Shown in pieces: positions 42,590 to 54,414 of a DNA stretch of 64,000 bases. Both the position numbers and the translations under genes were made by a program. Each line of letters begins with the position of its first letter. Position 1 is the stretch's first letter. The notes under the pieces were generated by a model. The model was not told the origin of the DNA and searched no databases. It saw only the letters and a program-made list of their open reading frames with translations. The DNA is taken from the NCBI GenBank assembly GCA_964036315.1, contig OZ038480.1:6723703-6787702 (forward strand), read 5' to 3'. The DNA comes from Acanthosepion esculentum (lineage: Eukaryota; Mollusca; Cephalopoda; Sepiida; Sepiidae).

Positions 42590-43850
42590 GTCAATATTGG
42601 AAAGAGACATTTTTTTAATCATTTTTATCCCAAGCAAGGCAATAAAGCCACTAAGATACAGAGAGTTACTCAATGTTAGAGAATATGAGAAAAAAAAATT
42701 AATGTGAGGGAATAGTAACAGAACAGGAATTAAGAAGACAGAAGATAACAGTTGACATTGCATTTAAAGCCAGAAGAGAGTTCCACAAGTGAGAAGTGCG
42801 ATAAAAGAAACTGTTAGCATAGAACTTACAGTTACATCTAGCAGCCATTTCAACTGGAAAATGATGAAACCTAGCTGCACTTAAGTTCATAAATTCTAGG
42901 TACAAAGGAGATAAGCTTATCCGAATAATTATTATGAAAATATTTATAGAGAAAAGTCACAGGGAAGTTACATTACGGTAGTGGGAATGCGACTGAAGCC
43001 GAGATGTCAGGTCAGGCCCAATAACATTGCAGATTCTTCTTTGTCTTTTATCAAATATCTCTAAATATATAGCAGAAGTACCAGGCCAAATTATGAACAA
43101 ATGGTAGACTTATAAATGTGTAAGATAGATTCTGACAAATTATCTAGCACAACACAGTGAACCAACCTTGCTAGCAGCAGACCTAGCAATTGATTCAATA
43201 TAATCATTTCAATTCATGTTAGTGGAAAAAGTTAGGCCAAGGTCAAGCATTGCTGATGGAAGGCAAAATTGGTTCTTTCAGACAATTAAAAGATATTAGT
43301 TTCATTTGAAAGCATTAAAATTATCATGCCATTCCTTGCCCCAGTTAACAACAGAATAACAACAGAGCAGCTACCAATTTGGCTTTATTGAACTGATCAG
43401 ATTTACCATTAAGGCAAGAGTAAATAGTCATGTCATTAGCATAGATACTGAGTTGAGAACTAATGACACCAGGAAAGTTGTTTGATGAAAATTAGGAACA
43501 ATGAAAGGATAGAGCCTTGAAGGACATTTGCTTTAATGCAAAATGATCTAGAAGAGTGGCCATTCAAGACAACTTTCTTTTCATGATTTGATAAGAAAGA
43601 TTGAATCAGATCAAACATTTGGCCAGGAATACCATCACCTTTGATGAATAACCCCGTCAAATACCTTTGAGATATCCAAAGCAATAATCTGAGCTTTACC
43701 ATTCTTATCTAAAGCTTGATAGATTCTTTCAACAATAACCATTATATCATCTGTTGATCTAGTGAAATGAAAGCCATATTGGTTATCTGAAGGAAGTGCG
43801 TTCAGTTGAGGAATAACAGCTACTGGACTCTCAACCTATTTTACTGAAAA
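42590..43850 (-). pseudogene. non-LTR retrotransposon (CR1/Jockey-like) reverse transcriptase, broken copy A
   Basis: Minus-strand blocks in order: ALPSDNQYGFHFTRSTDDIM, AQIIALDISKVFDG (normally D..KAFD), GIPGQMFDLIQSFLSN, KVVLNGHSS, a SIYANDMTIYSC box (normally YADD), then further fragments ending in LFLCNVNCYLLSS-like residues. The 3' end has CCCAAGCAAGG on the plus strand. At least four stops or frameshifts. Same family as the copies at 46.75, 56.5, 57.1 and 62.6 kb. Confidence 0.8.
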
Positions 43851-43859
43851 ATTCTTTTA

Positions 43860-45860
43860 ATAGAAAGATTTTATAAATTTCGGACAAAAATTACACTAGT
43901 TGCTCAATCAATGGATACTGAATGTATCCTTATAAAGAAATGATTAATATCACCTCTGAGGATGAAGACACACTTTGGTATGGTTAGCATTGGTTCATTT
44001 CACTTGCTCCAAGATCACTTGTATTCCAAGTATAAATTTATTTCAGATCTGCATCTAGGACTCCATTATTATTATTATTATTATTATTATATTAGGCATA
44101 TCAAAAGTGTTTTTACATCACTTTACTCTAAAGCTTATTTCATATAAACAGATTTAATGACTATGACTGCATGACATTATATTAATGTCTATCATATTAT
44201 TATCAATACTATTCAACTTTATTTTTTATTTCTAATGTTATAATCGTGAATACAAGTATTAAGAGTCTGGTAATTTTGAGGCATTTTTTTAAATCTGAGC
44301 CTCAAAGTTTCAGATGTAATTCACAAAAATTAGAATGGGGAGAGGCAAGAGAAAATATCTGACTTTACTCTCCAAGACTGGTTGAAGCATTTTTAAACAT
44401 GTGTAAAGATTCAGAAGGCTATTATCGCCCTTTGGTGGATATAAGTCGCATGAGTCACTTGAAGGACCACTTAGTGACGTCAGTCCATACAGTGACAAAA
44501 GCAGCAGCCAAATCTAGAGGTTGCTTTCTTTAGCCTGGGAAATCTGTCTCCCTAGCAGCTTACAAGTCCATGGTGCTGTTTCCTTTTGGGGATATCTTTC
44601 CCAGATATAGAAAGAAACTCCAGCTTGCAGTCCTCAATTTGGGAAAATCCCAGACTTGCTCTTTCCCATTCATGGAATATGTCCTCACATGGGGCATAGA
44701 TGAATCTGGCCCATTTAAATCTGGAATTCTAAACATGACTCCTCCAGACACAGGAGTATCTCCATATTATATGTAAGACTTTTCTTTTTTTGTTTCTACT
44801 TACACTTTGCTTCGTTGTTTATTTATATGTGATATATTATTCTGCATGTGGGATACATGTATATGTGTATATATATATATATAAATTTGTGTATGATGTA
44901 GCATTATAAAACTCTCTCTGAGATCAAGGCATGTTTTCATTTTTTTCCTTTCAGTTATTCTGTTCTGTCTTAAAAGTACAGTGTCATTATATCATGGATA
45001 TAATAATGCCCATAATGGGTGAAATTCAAATGGGAGAATAACTCTTTCTTCCATGGTCTCCCCTGTTGTACATGGATAACTATCAATTGTTGATTAGGAC
45101 ACTTTAAAGCGCAAGAGAATACCGGACTCTTGAAAACTTTCAGAAGAGTTAGAGATATTGAAATTTAGCACATGGAAGGCATAACACAATTTAAATTAAT
45201 TTAATTTAAAAACATACTTTTCATACAGCCTAATATTAAAATTTATGAAAGATTTTTCAAATCAACTTCCACTGGCATTAAAGACTTTTCCTGGAATTAG
45301 ACATTGAAATATCTTTGTTAGTAAAAGTCTTAATAAACTGTGGAAGCTTTAACAATCTGTCTTTCCTTTTACTTTCAATGTTTATTGACATTATTTTCTA
45401 AATTCACTATTTATATTGTTTTTTTATCAACATGTCACTATAGACAATTTACAGAGCAACTGACTTTTCATCACAACTTCTTGTATAAGTGGCAAAAGCA
45501 AAGCTAAAGGTCTTCAAATTCTGGACAAGTTTCTGGTATCTTATTAACTGATAATTTGATGATAGACCAAATATCAACTTTTGTCTGTCAGCTGAATGCA
45601 TGCAGTAAACTACTGGGAGAAAACAACAGTAATGATTTCTTGATAGACATCAAAGCTATACAAAAACTACAGGCACTCACTGACAAAGATGACAGTCACC
45701 TAATTAAGGGGGACATTTCATGAAATCTCATCCAAATTCAATACATCACTCAATACACTGTATTGCATAAGGTTTATCATTGACCAACAAGGACTGACAC
45801 TGCAGATGGATCAAAGAGTATCTCTGTTGGATCATAGAAAACTGGTATGATGTTTACGAT
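43860..45860. other. unassigned stretch with (ATT)n
   Basis: (ATT)8 lies at 44067-44090 and a short (TA)n at 44866-44882. An open, ATG-poor frame at about 45500-45722 (plus) with IDQISTFVCQLNACSK is the only exon-like hint. No splice-site pair or known domain supports it. Confidence 0.35.
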
Positions 45861-45879
45861 GGACTTTTTGAGATGAGTA

Positions 45880-45975
45880 ATTATTATTATATGCCTTACT
45901 ATTCAGACCATCTTGGGTGTTACATTCACAATGTTTTGGCCATTGTATTCTCTGGCCATTTTTAAGTGTCTGTTA
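45880..45975 (-). repeat. degenerate copy of the GAAACGTTGT repeat
   Basis: The minus strand reads AATGGCCAGAGAATACAATG, GCCAAAACATTGTGAATGTA and ...GATGGTCTGAATAGTAAGGC, the decayed equivalents of the family at 48.0-48.6 kb. Confidence 0.5.
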
Positions 45976-46009
45976 TCAAACTCGATAAGATTCTCAGAAA
46001 CTTTAACTA

Positions 46010-46750
46010 AACCTTTTACTCAATCCAGATGGGTAGATGGTTCTCCTTCCTCTTTCCATGCTTAGGGGAGATAACTCCTATCAGTTAATACTCACCAGTC
46101 TTATTCACCTTATGCTATGTGTCTTCCACTGAACCTAACCCATGGATTGAACTTATAACTATGGGGAAAATGAAATAAAACCAATAAATAAAATAATAAC
46201 AAATACAAAAATTAATTAATTAATTTTCACATGATGCAATTTATAAAGAAACTGGAAAACATTTCTGGTCATATGTGTGATATTTTGACCCCCAATTCCA
46301 GAAAAGATAGACTATTTCTCTTTCTGCTCATGGCTTCAGGAAATCACTTAGTAATAGCGTTCTAACTGAGGGTTGTTAGTTTTCCCCCCAGTCCATTGAC
46401 ATAGACGGATGTTTAAATATTGATATGACTGAATAGATATTTTTTTCTTTTTATTAACTGAAAATTTTAGATTAAACTTCAAACTTTTCATCTGTTAGTT
46501 TACCCTTTCATCTTCCAAGTTAAATCTTCAAACAATGGTTCATATAAAATACACATGCATTGCAAACGCTAAACAACCAATATGACAATGACCTATAAAC
46601 AGAGGTGAGAATAAGAAAATCCATTTTAAGCTAAAAATTAAGTGAGGTCTTTGTACTGAGGAGATTTCCAAAGACCATTCCTCTTGAAGCACCAGGGTGT
46701 CAACAAAAAATACTGGAAATGTAGCAATAGCTTTTATTTAAAAAAATTTT
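46010..46750. other. unassigned stretch
   Basis: No recognised gene or repeat apart from the T/A-rich LINE tail at its right end. Confidence 0.4.
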
Positions 46751-46751
46751 T

Positions 46752-47352
46752 TTTTAAAGTGTTTCACCCCAAGCAAGGCGGAATGCCACTAGCACGCAAG
46801 GGGTTACAGAGAGTTGGAGCAAGAGCAAATAGGAGTGATAGAGGAAAGGATGAAGAGAAGGATAGGGATAGATCAGGGCATCCGGAGACGTCGATTGACA
46901 TTACATTTGAATAGTTGGAGATTATAGCTATCAGGGAAACAAGAAAAGGGGAGAGAGTTCCACAGGCGAGAAGTGCGAGACATGAAGCTATTGGAGTAGA
47001 AGAGACAGCTACCTTTAACAGTTTCGACAGTGAAAGGGTGAGAGCGAGATGCCAGCCAAGTTGAACGCTTAAATTCATGAAGTCTGGGAACCAGCAAAAG
47101 CAGCTCATCAGAGCAGTTACCATGAAAGTATTTGTAAAAAAGACAGAGGGAGGCAACGGCATCTCTGTGAGAGAGCGACTGCAGGTGAGATGCCAGATCA
47201 GGGCCAATTACATTGCATATCCATCTCTGGATTTTATCAAGAACCTTGAGACAAACAGAAGGGGCTCCAGACCATATATGGCAGCAATACTCCATGCAAG
47301 GGTGAATGGTCGATTTGTAGATTTGAAGGATCAACTACGTCGAGAAAAATTT
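46752..47352 (-). pseudogene. non-LTR retrotransposon 3' end, copy B
   Basis: A 153-codon frame carries ILQIYKSTIHPCMEYCCHIW, SGAPSVCLKVLDKIQ, ASHLQSLSHRDAVASLCLFY, YFHGNCSDELL and SRTSRLWNSLPFSCFPDSYN ending NVNRRLRMP. This is the conserved region after the reverse transcriptase of many CR1/Jockey-type LINEs. The 3' UTR ends GCTTGGGGTGAAACACTT then an A-run on the minus strand. It is 5'-truncated at the IYKSTI block, the usual outcome of incomplete LINE insertion. The final 150 codons are uninterrupted, so this is a fairly young copy. Confidence 0.85.
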
Positions 47353-47946
47353 CCTGGTTATTACTGTAATATTTGAATTAAAGCTTATATTTTTCTTTAA
47401 ATATATGAAAAAATTGAAAAATGAATGCCAAAAAGTGTGGAATTCTTCAGATCTGTCAATAATTCTTATCCTGGTATATATGAAAAGCAGATCCATGATC
47501 TGTTTAAAGGTCTTTTGGTTTCTTTCTTTTGAACTTTCAATCTCGGTCATCTGCTGACTTCCATCTAATGATTCCCACTCCACAGAATGCAGCTAATAAT
47601 CAACTCTAATGAGGAAGTCAGCAAGACAAACCGGCTGTTGGAATTAAAACAGCAGGAATTTTTTCTCTCCACAGGTTGGAATTGAGAATGCAAATGCCAG
47701 AAGACCTATTGTAATGTTTCCAGGTCTTGTAATTCCTTAAGTTACAATTTTCATGTTTCGGTTTCCAATGAAGAGAGGAAAATAAATATCTTTTGAAGGA
47801 AATGAGTTATGAAGGCATGAGTGAAAAATATTGTCTTTTATGTGTTATATCAAATATGGACGTGGGCAATTGTGGCCCTCCACAACTTCCAGTCCTTTGT
47901 AAAAGATAATAAAACTATATGATCTTGCATTTGTTTAAAATTCTCA
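47353..47946. other. unassigned stretch, one gag-like hint
   Basis: The minus strand at 47470-47590 encodes SSKERNQKTFKQIMDLLF, which vaguely resembles the KEIMDLLL region of the gypsy gag at 38 kb. Too short to call. Confidence 0.25.
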
Positions 47947-48637
47947 ATGAATCTAAGATGTACACTATTTACATTATTCAGACTATTGTCTTCATTTATT
48001 ACTAATAAATATGGCAACAAAGATGAGGACAATAGTCCGAATTATGTAAATAGTGTACATAATACCTCATCTCAGAAATATAGACAGATACTGAAAAGCC
48101 GAAACGTTGTAATAAATATGGCAACAAAGATGAGGACAATAGTCCGAATAATGTAAATAGTGTACATAATATCTCATCTCAGAAATATAGACAGATACTG
48201 AAAGGCCGAAACGTTGTAATAAATATAGCGACAAAGATGAGGACAATAGTCCAAATAATGTAAATAGTGTACATAATACCTCATCTCAGAAATATAGACA
48301 GATACTGAAAAGCCGAAACGTTGTAATAAATATGGCAACAAAGATGAGGACAATAGTCCGAATAATGTAAATAGTGTACATAATATCTCATCTCAGAAAT
48401 ATAGACAGATACTGAAAGGCCGAAACGTTGTAATAAATATGGCGACAAAGATGAGGACAATAGTCCAAATAATGTAAATAGTGTACATAATACCTCATCT
48501 CAGAAATATAGACAGATACTGAAAGGCCGAAACATTGTAATAAATATGGCGACAAAGATGAGGACAATAGTTCGAATAATGTTAATAGTGTACATAATAC
48601 CTCATCTCAGAAATATAGACAGATACTGAATCTAAGA
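47947..48637 (+). repeat. 107-bp tandem array with inverted head and flanking 11-bp repeat
   Basis: GCCGAAACGTTGTAATAAAT recurs at 48098, 48205, 48312, 48419 and 48526, exactly 107 bp apart. With the partial first unit this gives nearly six copies. The first partial unit is preceded by an inverted copy of its GACAATAGTCCGAATTATGT segment (47955-48000). TGAATCTAAGA occurs at both edges (about 47947 and 48627), suggesting a target-site duplication. Small variants (GGCAACAAAG/GCGACAAAG) alternate between units. Confidence 0.9.
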
Positions 48638-48639
48638 GG

Positions 48640-49060
48640 ATAAATGATTGTTCTTAAATATTTTTGTCGTTTTCCTCATTCATTGCATGTCTGTTGTCAT
48701 ATGCAGAGCAATGTTTTAGGATATCTCAAATTAAATAAATTAATGGTATTAAGAATGTATGAGGTTCATTAATGACTGTAGTTGCTGAAAAGTCATAGAT
48801 TGGAGTTATTAGAAGCAAGATGTAACATAGCGCTCAAGACCTACATGCATTCTGTGGTAGTAAACATATAAATGTCATACATGGTGGAAATGGAAAGATT
48901 TTTTATAACAAGTGATTTAGTGTTACTAATTATGAAGATAATAACCTGTCTTTAGCTCTTATTATGTTAATGACTCTAATTCCAAGTTTGTTTAAGATTT
49001 CAAACATTGGTTAAGACAAAAGTACATGAAAGACTTCAGATAGAGGTCAAGGGGATTGGT
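48640..49060. other. unassigned AT-rich stretch
   Basis: No recognised feature. Confidence 0.4.
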
Positions 49061-49063
49061 TTG

Positions 49064-51660
49064 GTTTTTCTTTAAAAATTCATTCTTTGTTTTGTTTTAC
49101 GGCATATCAATCTCAACGGGTTATTTAATGCCGACAAGATTTTTATTGCTGGTAATATTTATTTTCAAAAATGTATTTCTGCTAATTCTTTTTTTTCAAA
49201 AATGTATTGGTGGTAATAATTTTTTTCTTTAAAAATTCATTCTTTGTTTTGTTTTACGGCATATCAATCTCAACGGGTTATTTAATGCCGACAAGATTTT
49301 TATTGCTGGTAATATTTATTTTCAAAAATGTATTTCTGCTAATTCTTTTTTTTCAAAAATGTATTGGTGGTAATAATTTTTTTCTTTAAAAATTCATTCT
49401 TTGTTTTGTTTTACGGCATATCAATCTCAACGGGTTATTTAATGCCGACAAGATTTTTATTGCTGGTAATATTTATTTTCAAAAATGTATTTCTGCTAAT
49501 TCTTTTTTTTCAAAAATGTATTGGTGGTAATAATTTTTTTCTTTAAAAATTCATTCTTTGTTTTGTTTTACGGCATATCAATCTCAACGGGTTATTTAAT
49601 GCCGACAAGATTTTTATTGCTGGTAATATTTATTTTCAAAAATGTATTTCTGCTAATTCTTTTTTTTCAAAAATGTATTGGTGGTAATAATTTTTTTCTT
49701 TAAAAATTCATTCTTTGTTTTGTTTTACGGCATATCAATCTCAACGGGTTATTTAATGCCGACAAGATTTTTATTGCTGGTAATATTTATTTTCAAAAAT
49801 GTATTTCTGCTAATTCTTTTTTTTTCAAAAATGTATTGGTGGTAATAATTTTTTTCTTTAAAAATTCATTCTTTGTTTTGTTTTACGGCATGTCAATCTC
49901 AACGGGTTATTTAATGCCGACAAGATTTTTATTGCTGGTAATATTTATTTTCAAAAATGTATTTCTGCTAATTCTTTTTTTTCAAAAATGTATTGGTGGT
50001 AATAATTTTTTTCTTTAAAAATTCATTCTTTGTTTTGTTTTACGGCATGTCAATCTCAACGGGTTATTTAATGCCGACAAGATTTTTATTGCTGGTAATA
50101 TTTATTTTCAAAAATGTATTTCTGCTAATTCTTTTTTTTCAAAAATGTATTGGTGGTAATAATTTTTTTCTTTAAAAATTCATTCTTTGTTTTGTTTTAC
50201 GGCATGTCAATCTCAACGGGTTATTTAATGCCGACAAGATTTTTATTGCTGGTAATATTTATTTTCAAAAATGTATTTCTGCTAATTCTTTTTTTTCAAA
50301 AATGTATTGGTGGTAATAATTTTTTTCTTTAAAAATTCATTCTTTATTTTGTTTTACGGCATGTCAATCTCAACGGGTTATTTAATGCCGACAAGATTTT
50401 TATTGCTGGTAATATTTATTTTCAAAAATGTATTTCTGCTAATTCTTTTTTTTCAAAAATGTATTGGTCGTAATAATTTTTTTCTTTAAAAATTCATTCT
50501 TTGTTTTGTTTTACGGCATGTCAATCTCAACGGGTTATTTAATGCCGACAAGATTTTTATTGCTGGTAATATTTATTTTCAAAAATGTATTTCTGCTAAT
50601 TCTTTTTTTTCAAAAATGTATTGGTGGTAATAATTTTTTTCTTTAAAAATTCATTCTTTGTTTTGTTTTACGGCATATAATCTCAACGGGTTATTTAATG
50701 CCGACAAGATTTTTATTGCTGGTAATATTTATTTTCAAAAATGTATTTCTGCTAATTCTTTTTTTTCAAAAATGTATTGGTGGTAATAATTTTTTTCTTT
50801 AAAAATTCATTCTTTGTTTTGTTTTATGGCATATAATCTCAACGGGTTATTTAATGCCGACAAGATTTTTATTGCTGGTAATATTTATTTTCAAAAATGT
50901 ATTTCTGCTAATTCTTTTTTTTCAAAAATGTATTGGTGGTAATAATTTTTTTCTTTAAAAATTCATTCTTTGTTTTGTTTTACGGCATGTCAATCTCAAC
51001 GGGTTATTTAATGCCGACAAGATTTTTATTGCTGGTAATATTTATTTTCAAAAATGTATTTCTGCTAATTCTTTTTTTTCAAAAATGTATTGGTGGTAAT
51101 AATTTTTTTCTTTAAAAATTCATTCTTTATTTTGTTTTACGGCATATAATCTCAACGGGTTATTTAATGCCGACAAGATTTTTATTGCTGGTAATATTTA
51201 TTTTCAAAAATGTATTTCTGCTAATTCTTTTTTTTCAAAAATGTATTGGTGGTAATAATTTTTTTCTTTAAAAATTCATTCTTTATTTTGTTTTACGGCA
51301 TATAATCTCAACGGGTTATTTAATGCCGACAAGATTTTTATTGCTGGTAATATTTATTTTCAAAAATGTATTTCTGCTAATTCTTTTTTTTCAAAAATGT
51401 ATTGGTGGTAATAATTTTTTTCTTTAAAAATTCATTCTTTGTTTTGTTTTACGGCATATCAATCTCAACGGGTTATTTAATGCCGACAAGATTTTTATTG
51501 CTGGTAATATTTATTTTCAAAAATGTATTTCTGCTAATTCTTTTTTTTCAAAAATGTATTGGTGGTAATAATTTTTTTCTTTAAAAATTCATTCTTTGTT
51601 TTGTTTTACGGCATATAATCTCAACGGGTTATTTAATGCCGACAAGATTTTTATTGCTGG
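49064..51660 (+). repeat. 157-bp tandem array, 17 copies
   Basis: The word TTTTACGGCAT(A/G)T(C)AATCTCAACGGG recurs about every 157 bp (156 in units lacking a C). Variant order by this word: five CATATCAAT, five CATGTCAAT, two CATATAAT, one CATGTCAAT, two CATATAAT, one CATATCAAT, one CATATAAT. Copies are nearly identical otherwise. Identical 60-residue hydrophobic frames in many units are artefacts of the repeat with no sign of selection. Confidence 0.97.
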
Positions 51661-52085
51661 TAATGTTTTTCTTCAAAAATCTATTTCTGGAAATATTTTT
51701 CCTTGAAGAAATCTATTGCTAGTAATATTTTTCCTTGAAGAAATCTATAGATGGTAATATTTTTTTCAAAGAATGTATACCTGTTTGTATTGCTAATATT
51801 TTTTTAAAGTATTGGTGATAATAATTTTTCCTTCAAATATTATTGCTGGTAATATTTTTTTTATTACAAAGTATTTCTGGTATTAAAACTTATTTTTACA
51901 CAAGTTTGGGTGTCAACTATTTACCCATAGGTGTGACGCTAACAGGTGCTACCACCCCAGGTCAGGGTGGACCTGGGAACACCAGCAATCAAGAGGTGGT
52001 TCCACGCTCCTCAAAACCTCCTGATCAGAGGCCTTGCTGTTGGACGTAGTTTATCGTCTTACCCAGGACACAGATGTACTTTATT
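51661..52085 (+). repeat. right part of the composite dispersed repeat
   Basis: GGTAATATTTTTCCTTGAAG-type subrepeats are followed by CTAACAGGTGCTACCACCCC and GTGGTTCCACGCTCCTCAAA, as at 25.5-25.96 kb and (inverted) 8.14-8.3 kb. Confidence 0.8.
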
Positions 52086-52139
52086 GTCATATCCAGGATG
52101 GAGAGGTCAAGTTAAATATTGAATAGGAGTTGGTGAATC

Positions 52140-52560
52140 TCTGGGCTAATGGCTTTGTAGAGGGTTGGTGTCTGACATCATGCTGCTAACAGATGTTGAA
52201 TATCGGTTGACCACAAAAAAACAAAACGAAGACTCAATTAGAATATAAATGGCCAATGTTTATTGACGCACGTACATGCAAGATGCAGAAGTATAGAGAA
52301 TGGTCGACCTCAAGTTATCCCAACACTGAGTAAGGGCGACCGAATCTCCTCCTTGTTGGGATGTCTACCAAACTTGTCTTAACTCAATGGTTGGCAAGTG
52401 AGAAGAGAACGATCATCTCCTTTCCGGAAGTGGGCGTCATAAAATTCACACGTGACTGGAAATCCTTTTTTATTTCCTTTTGCATTATGGGAAAATTAAT
52501 TTTTTTATTGCTTCATTTATCATTTCATTTATTTTTTTTATTTTCATTCTCCCATAATAA
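52140..52560 (+). repeat. ~400-bp direct repeat, left copy
   Basis: GCCAATGTTTATTGACGCAC...ACTGAGTAAGGGCGACCGAA, ACTCAATGGTTGGCAAGTGA and CATAAAATTCACACGTGACT match the copy about 2.28 kb downstream at roughly 80-85 percent by eye. Confidence 0.8.
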
Positions 52561-53430
52561 ATTCTCTCCCAGAAGTGGAGCTGTATAAAATATGTTATTT
52601 ATAAGAAATATATGCGAAATGTCAATTTCTGTTGCTTATCATCAGGATGGTGATCAGGTGCAAGGGTAGAAACAGGAGTTAACCTATTCCTCTTGTGTTG
52701 GTTTGGCCAATGGCACAGGATATGGTCATTTGCACATGTTAGTCAATCGAGATCATCATGGTGGTGGGTTAATTTGTGTTAGGATGTGGTGGTTGTCAAG
52801 ATGAGGGATTGGTGTTGCTGGTAGGCCTGTTCTATGAAATGTGGTTGCAGTGACGACTGCAGAAGGAATGACTATAGCAAGTCAGGTATGCCGCGGTGAT
52901 GACAGTGGGTTGCTGAGGTGATGAGGTTTGTGTAGCTGGTTGAATGGTGTTCTATGAAACATGGTAGCCTGAGTGAGTTGCATGCTTGCAGAGTTGGATT
53001 TTCTGAGATGACTACATTGATGATGATGAAGGGTAGCATCACTTGCAGAGTTTGATTCACTTGCTTGCTGGTAGGCCTGTGTGTTCTATGAAACAGTGAT
53101 GGCATAAGTGTTCAGCAGGTTGTTTGACTTGCTATGTTCTATTAGCATTTTTGGAAGTTATGAATAGGTTCCAGTGGCAGTGATGGCAGATAAAATATTG
53201 TCTGGGATTCTGAAGACCTTTTTGGAGCAGTTTTTGGTGTAACTGGTATTTTATTTTCATCTGTAGAACTGCTACTTTTGGAAGAGCAGCTACTGCACTT
53301 AGCTTCTTTTTGATCAGCCATATTAAGCTTTTTGCTGCAGATGCTGGAGTAACATGAATTGTTAGAAACAGGTGAAGTTGTCAGAGACCATTTTAAAAGG
53401 TGACAGTTGTCAGTAATGGTTGATTTTCTG
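52560..53430. other. unassigned stretch with local repeats
   Basis: Words such as TGTGTTCTATGAAA(C/T) and GTAGGCCTGT recur several times between 52.8 and 53.1 kb. A 59-codon minus-strand frame (53142-53321, MADQKEAKCSSCSSKSSSST...) starts in a favourable ATATGGC context and is Ser/Lys-rich. No known domain. Confidence 0.3.
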
Positions 53431-53439
53431 CTTTCTTGA

Positions 53440-54100
53440 ACACACATAGCAAGGCAAATATTCACAATTCTTTTAAATACACATAGCAAGGCAAATATTC
53501 ACAATTTTTTAATGCACATAGCAAGGCAAATATTCACACTTTTTTAAATACACATAGCAAGGCAAATATTCACAATTCTTTTAAATACACATAGCAAGGC
53601 AAATATTCACAATTCTTTTAAATACACATAGCAAGGCAAATATTCACAATTCTTTTTAATACACATAGCAAGGCAAATATTCACACTTTTTTAATACACA
53701 TAGCAAGGCAAATATTCACAATTCTTTTAAATACACATAGCAAGGCAAATATTCACAATTCTTTTAAATACACATAGCAAGGCAAATATTCACAATTCTT
53801 TTTAATACACATAGCAAGGCAAATATTCACACTTTTTTAATACACATAGCAAGGCAAATATTCACAATTCTTTTAAATACACATAGCAAGGCAAATATTC
53901 ACAATTCTTTTAAATACACATAGCAAGGCAAATATTCACAATTCTTTTTAATACACATAGCAAGGCAAATATTCACAATTTTTTAATACTCATAGCAAGG
54001 CAAATATTCACAATTTTTTTGTAAACACACATGGTAAAGAAAATATTCATAATTTTTTTTAACGCACATGGCAAGACAGACATTCACAATTTTTTTAAAA
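53440..54100 (+). repeat. 37-bp tandem array, ~16 copies plus decayed end
   Basis: CACATAGCAAGGCAAATATT recurs every 36-38 bp from 53441 to about 54000, then decays over three more copies. The spacer between units varies in a fixed order (TTCTTTTAAAT, TTCTTTTAAAT, TTCTTTTTAAT, CTTTTTTAAT), which itself repeats, giving a higher-order unit of four. Confidence 0.95.
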
Positions 54101-54414
54101 TGCAAGAGTCAAGTCAAATATTCCTTTTTTGTTTAACTTGTTCAAAAAAAATTGCTGACTTGGAGACAATCTTGTCCTGATAGTTGTATGTTGTGCAGAG
54201 TTTTGAAATTTTCAATTTTGCTCTTTCCATTGGTTTTAATCACAAGTTTGTCACAGTAAATTATTATTTCTGTTGAAAAATTTGTTTTTGTGTCCACATA
54301 TGTGTGGTATAGTTGGTAAAGAAGTTGGTTGACTTAGTTTTTCACTGGCTCTCACTTTTAAGAAAATGTCTATAATTGAGTTTTAGTTCTGCATATTCAT
54401 ATCGTGTCGGGATC
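54101..54414. other. unassigned T-rich stretch
   Basis: No recognised feature. Confidence 0.4.

Noticed and set aside
44560..44776. Pair of complementary 63-68-codon frames
   Set aside because: Composition is ordinary, there is no known domain, and overlapping frames on both strands point to chance.
48000..48640. CRISPR array (regular repeats about 107 bp apart)
   Set aside because: There are no unique spacers; the whole unit repeats. The sequence context is eukaryotic transposon-rich DNA.
49207..51584. Repeated 60-residue hydrophobic frames as a tandem gene family
   Set aside because: They are identical because the DNA is a 157-bp satellite. Units with a one-base deletion lose the frame, showing no selection.
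53440..54100. CRISPR-like array of 20-bp repeats with short spacers
   Set aside because: Spacers are only about 16 bp and nearly identical, so this is a minisatellite.
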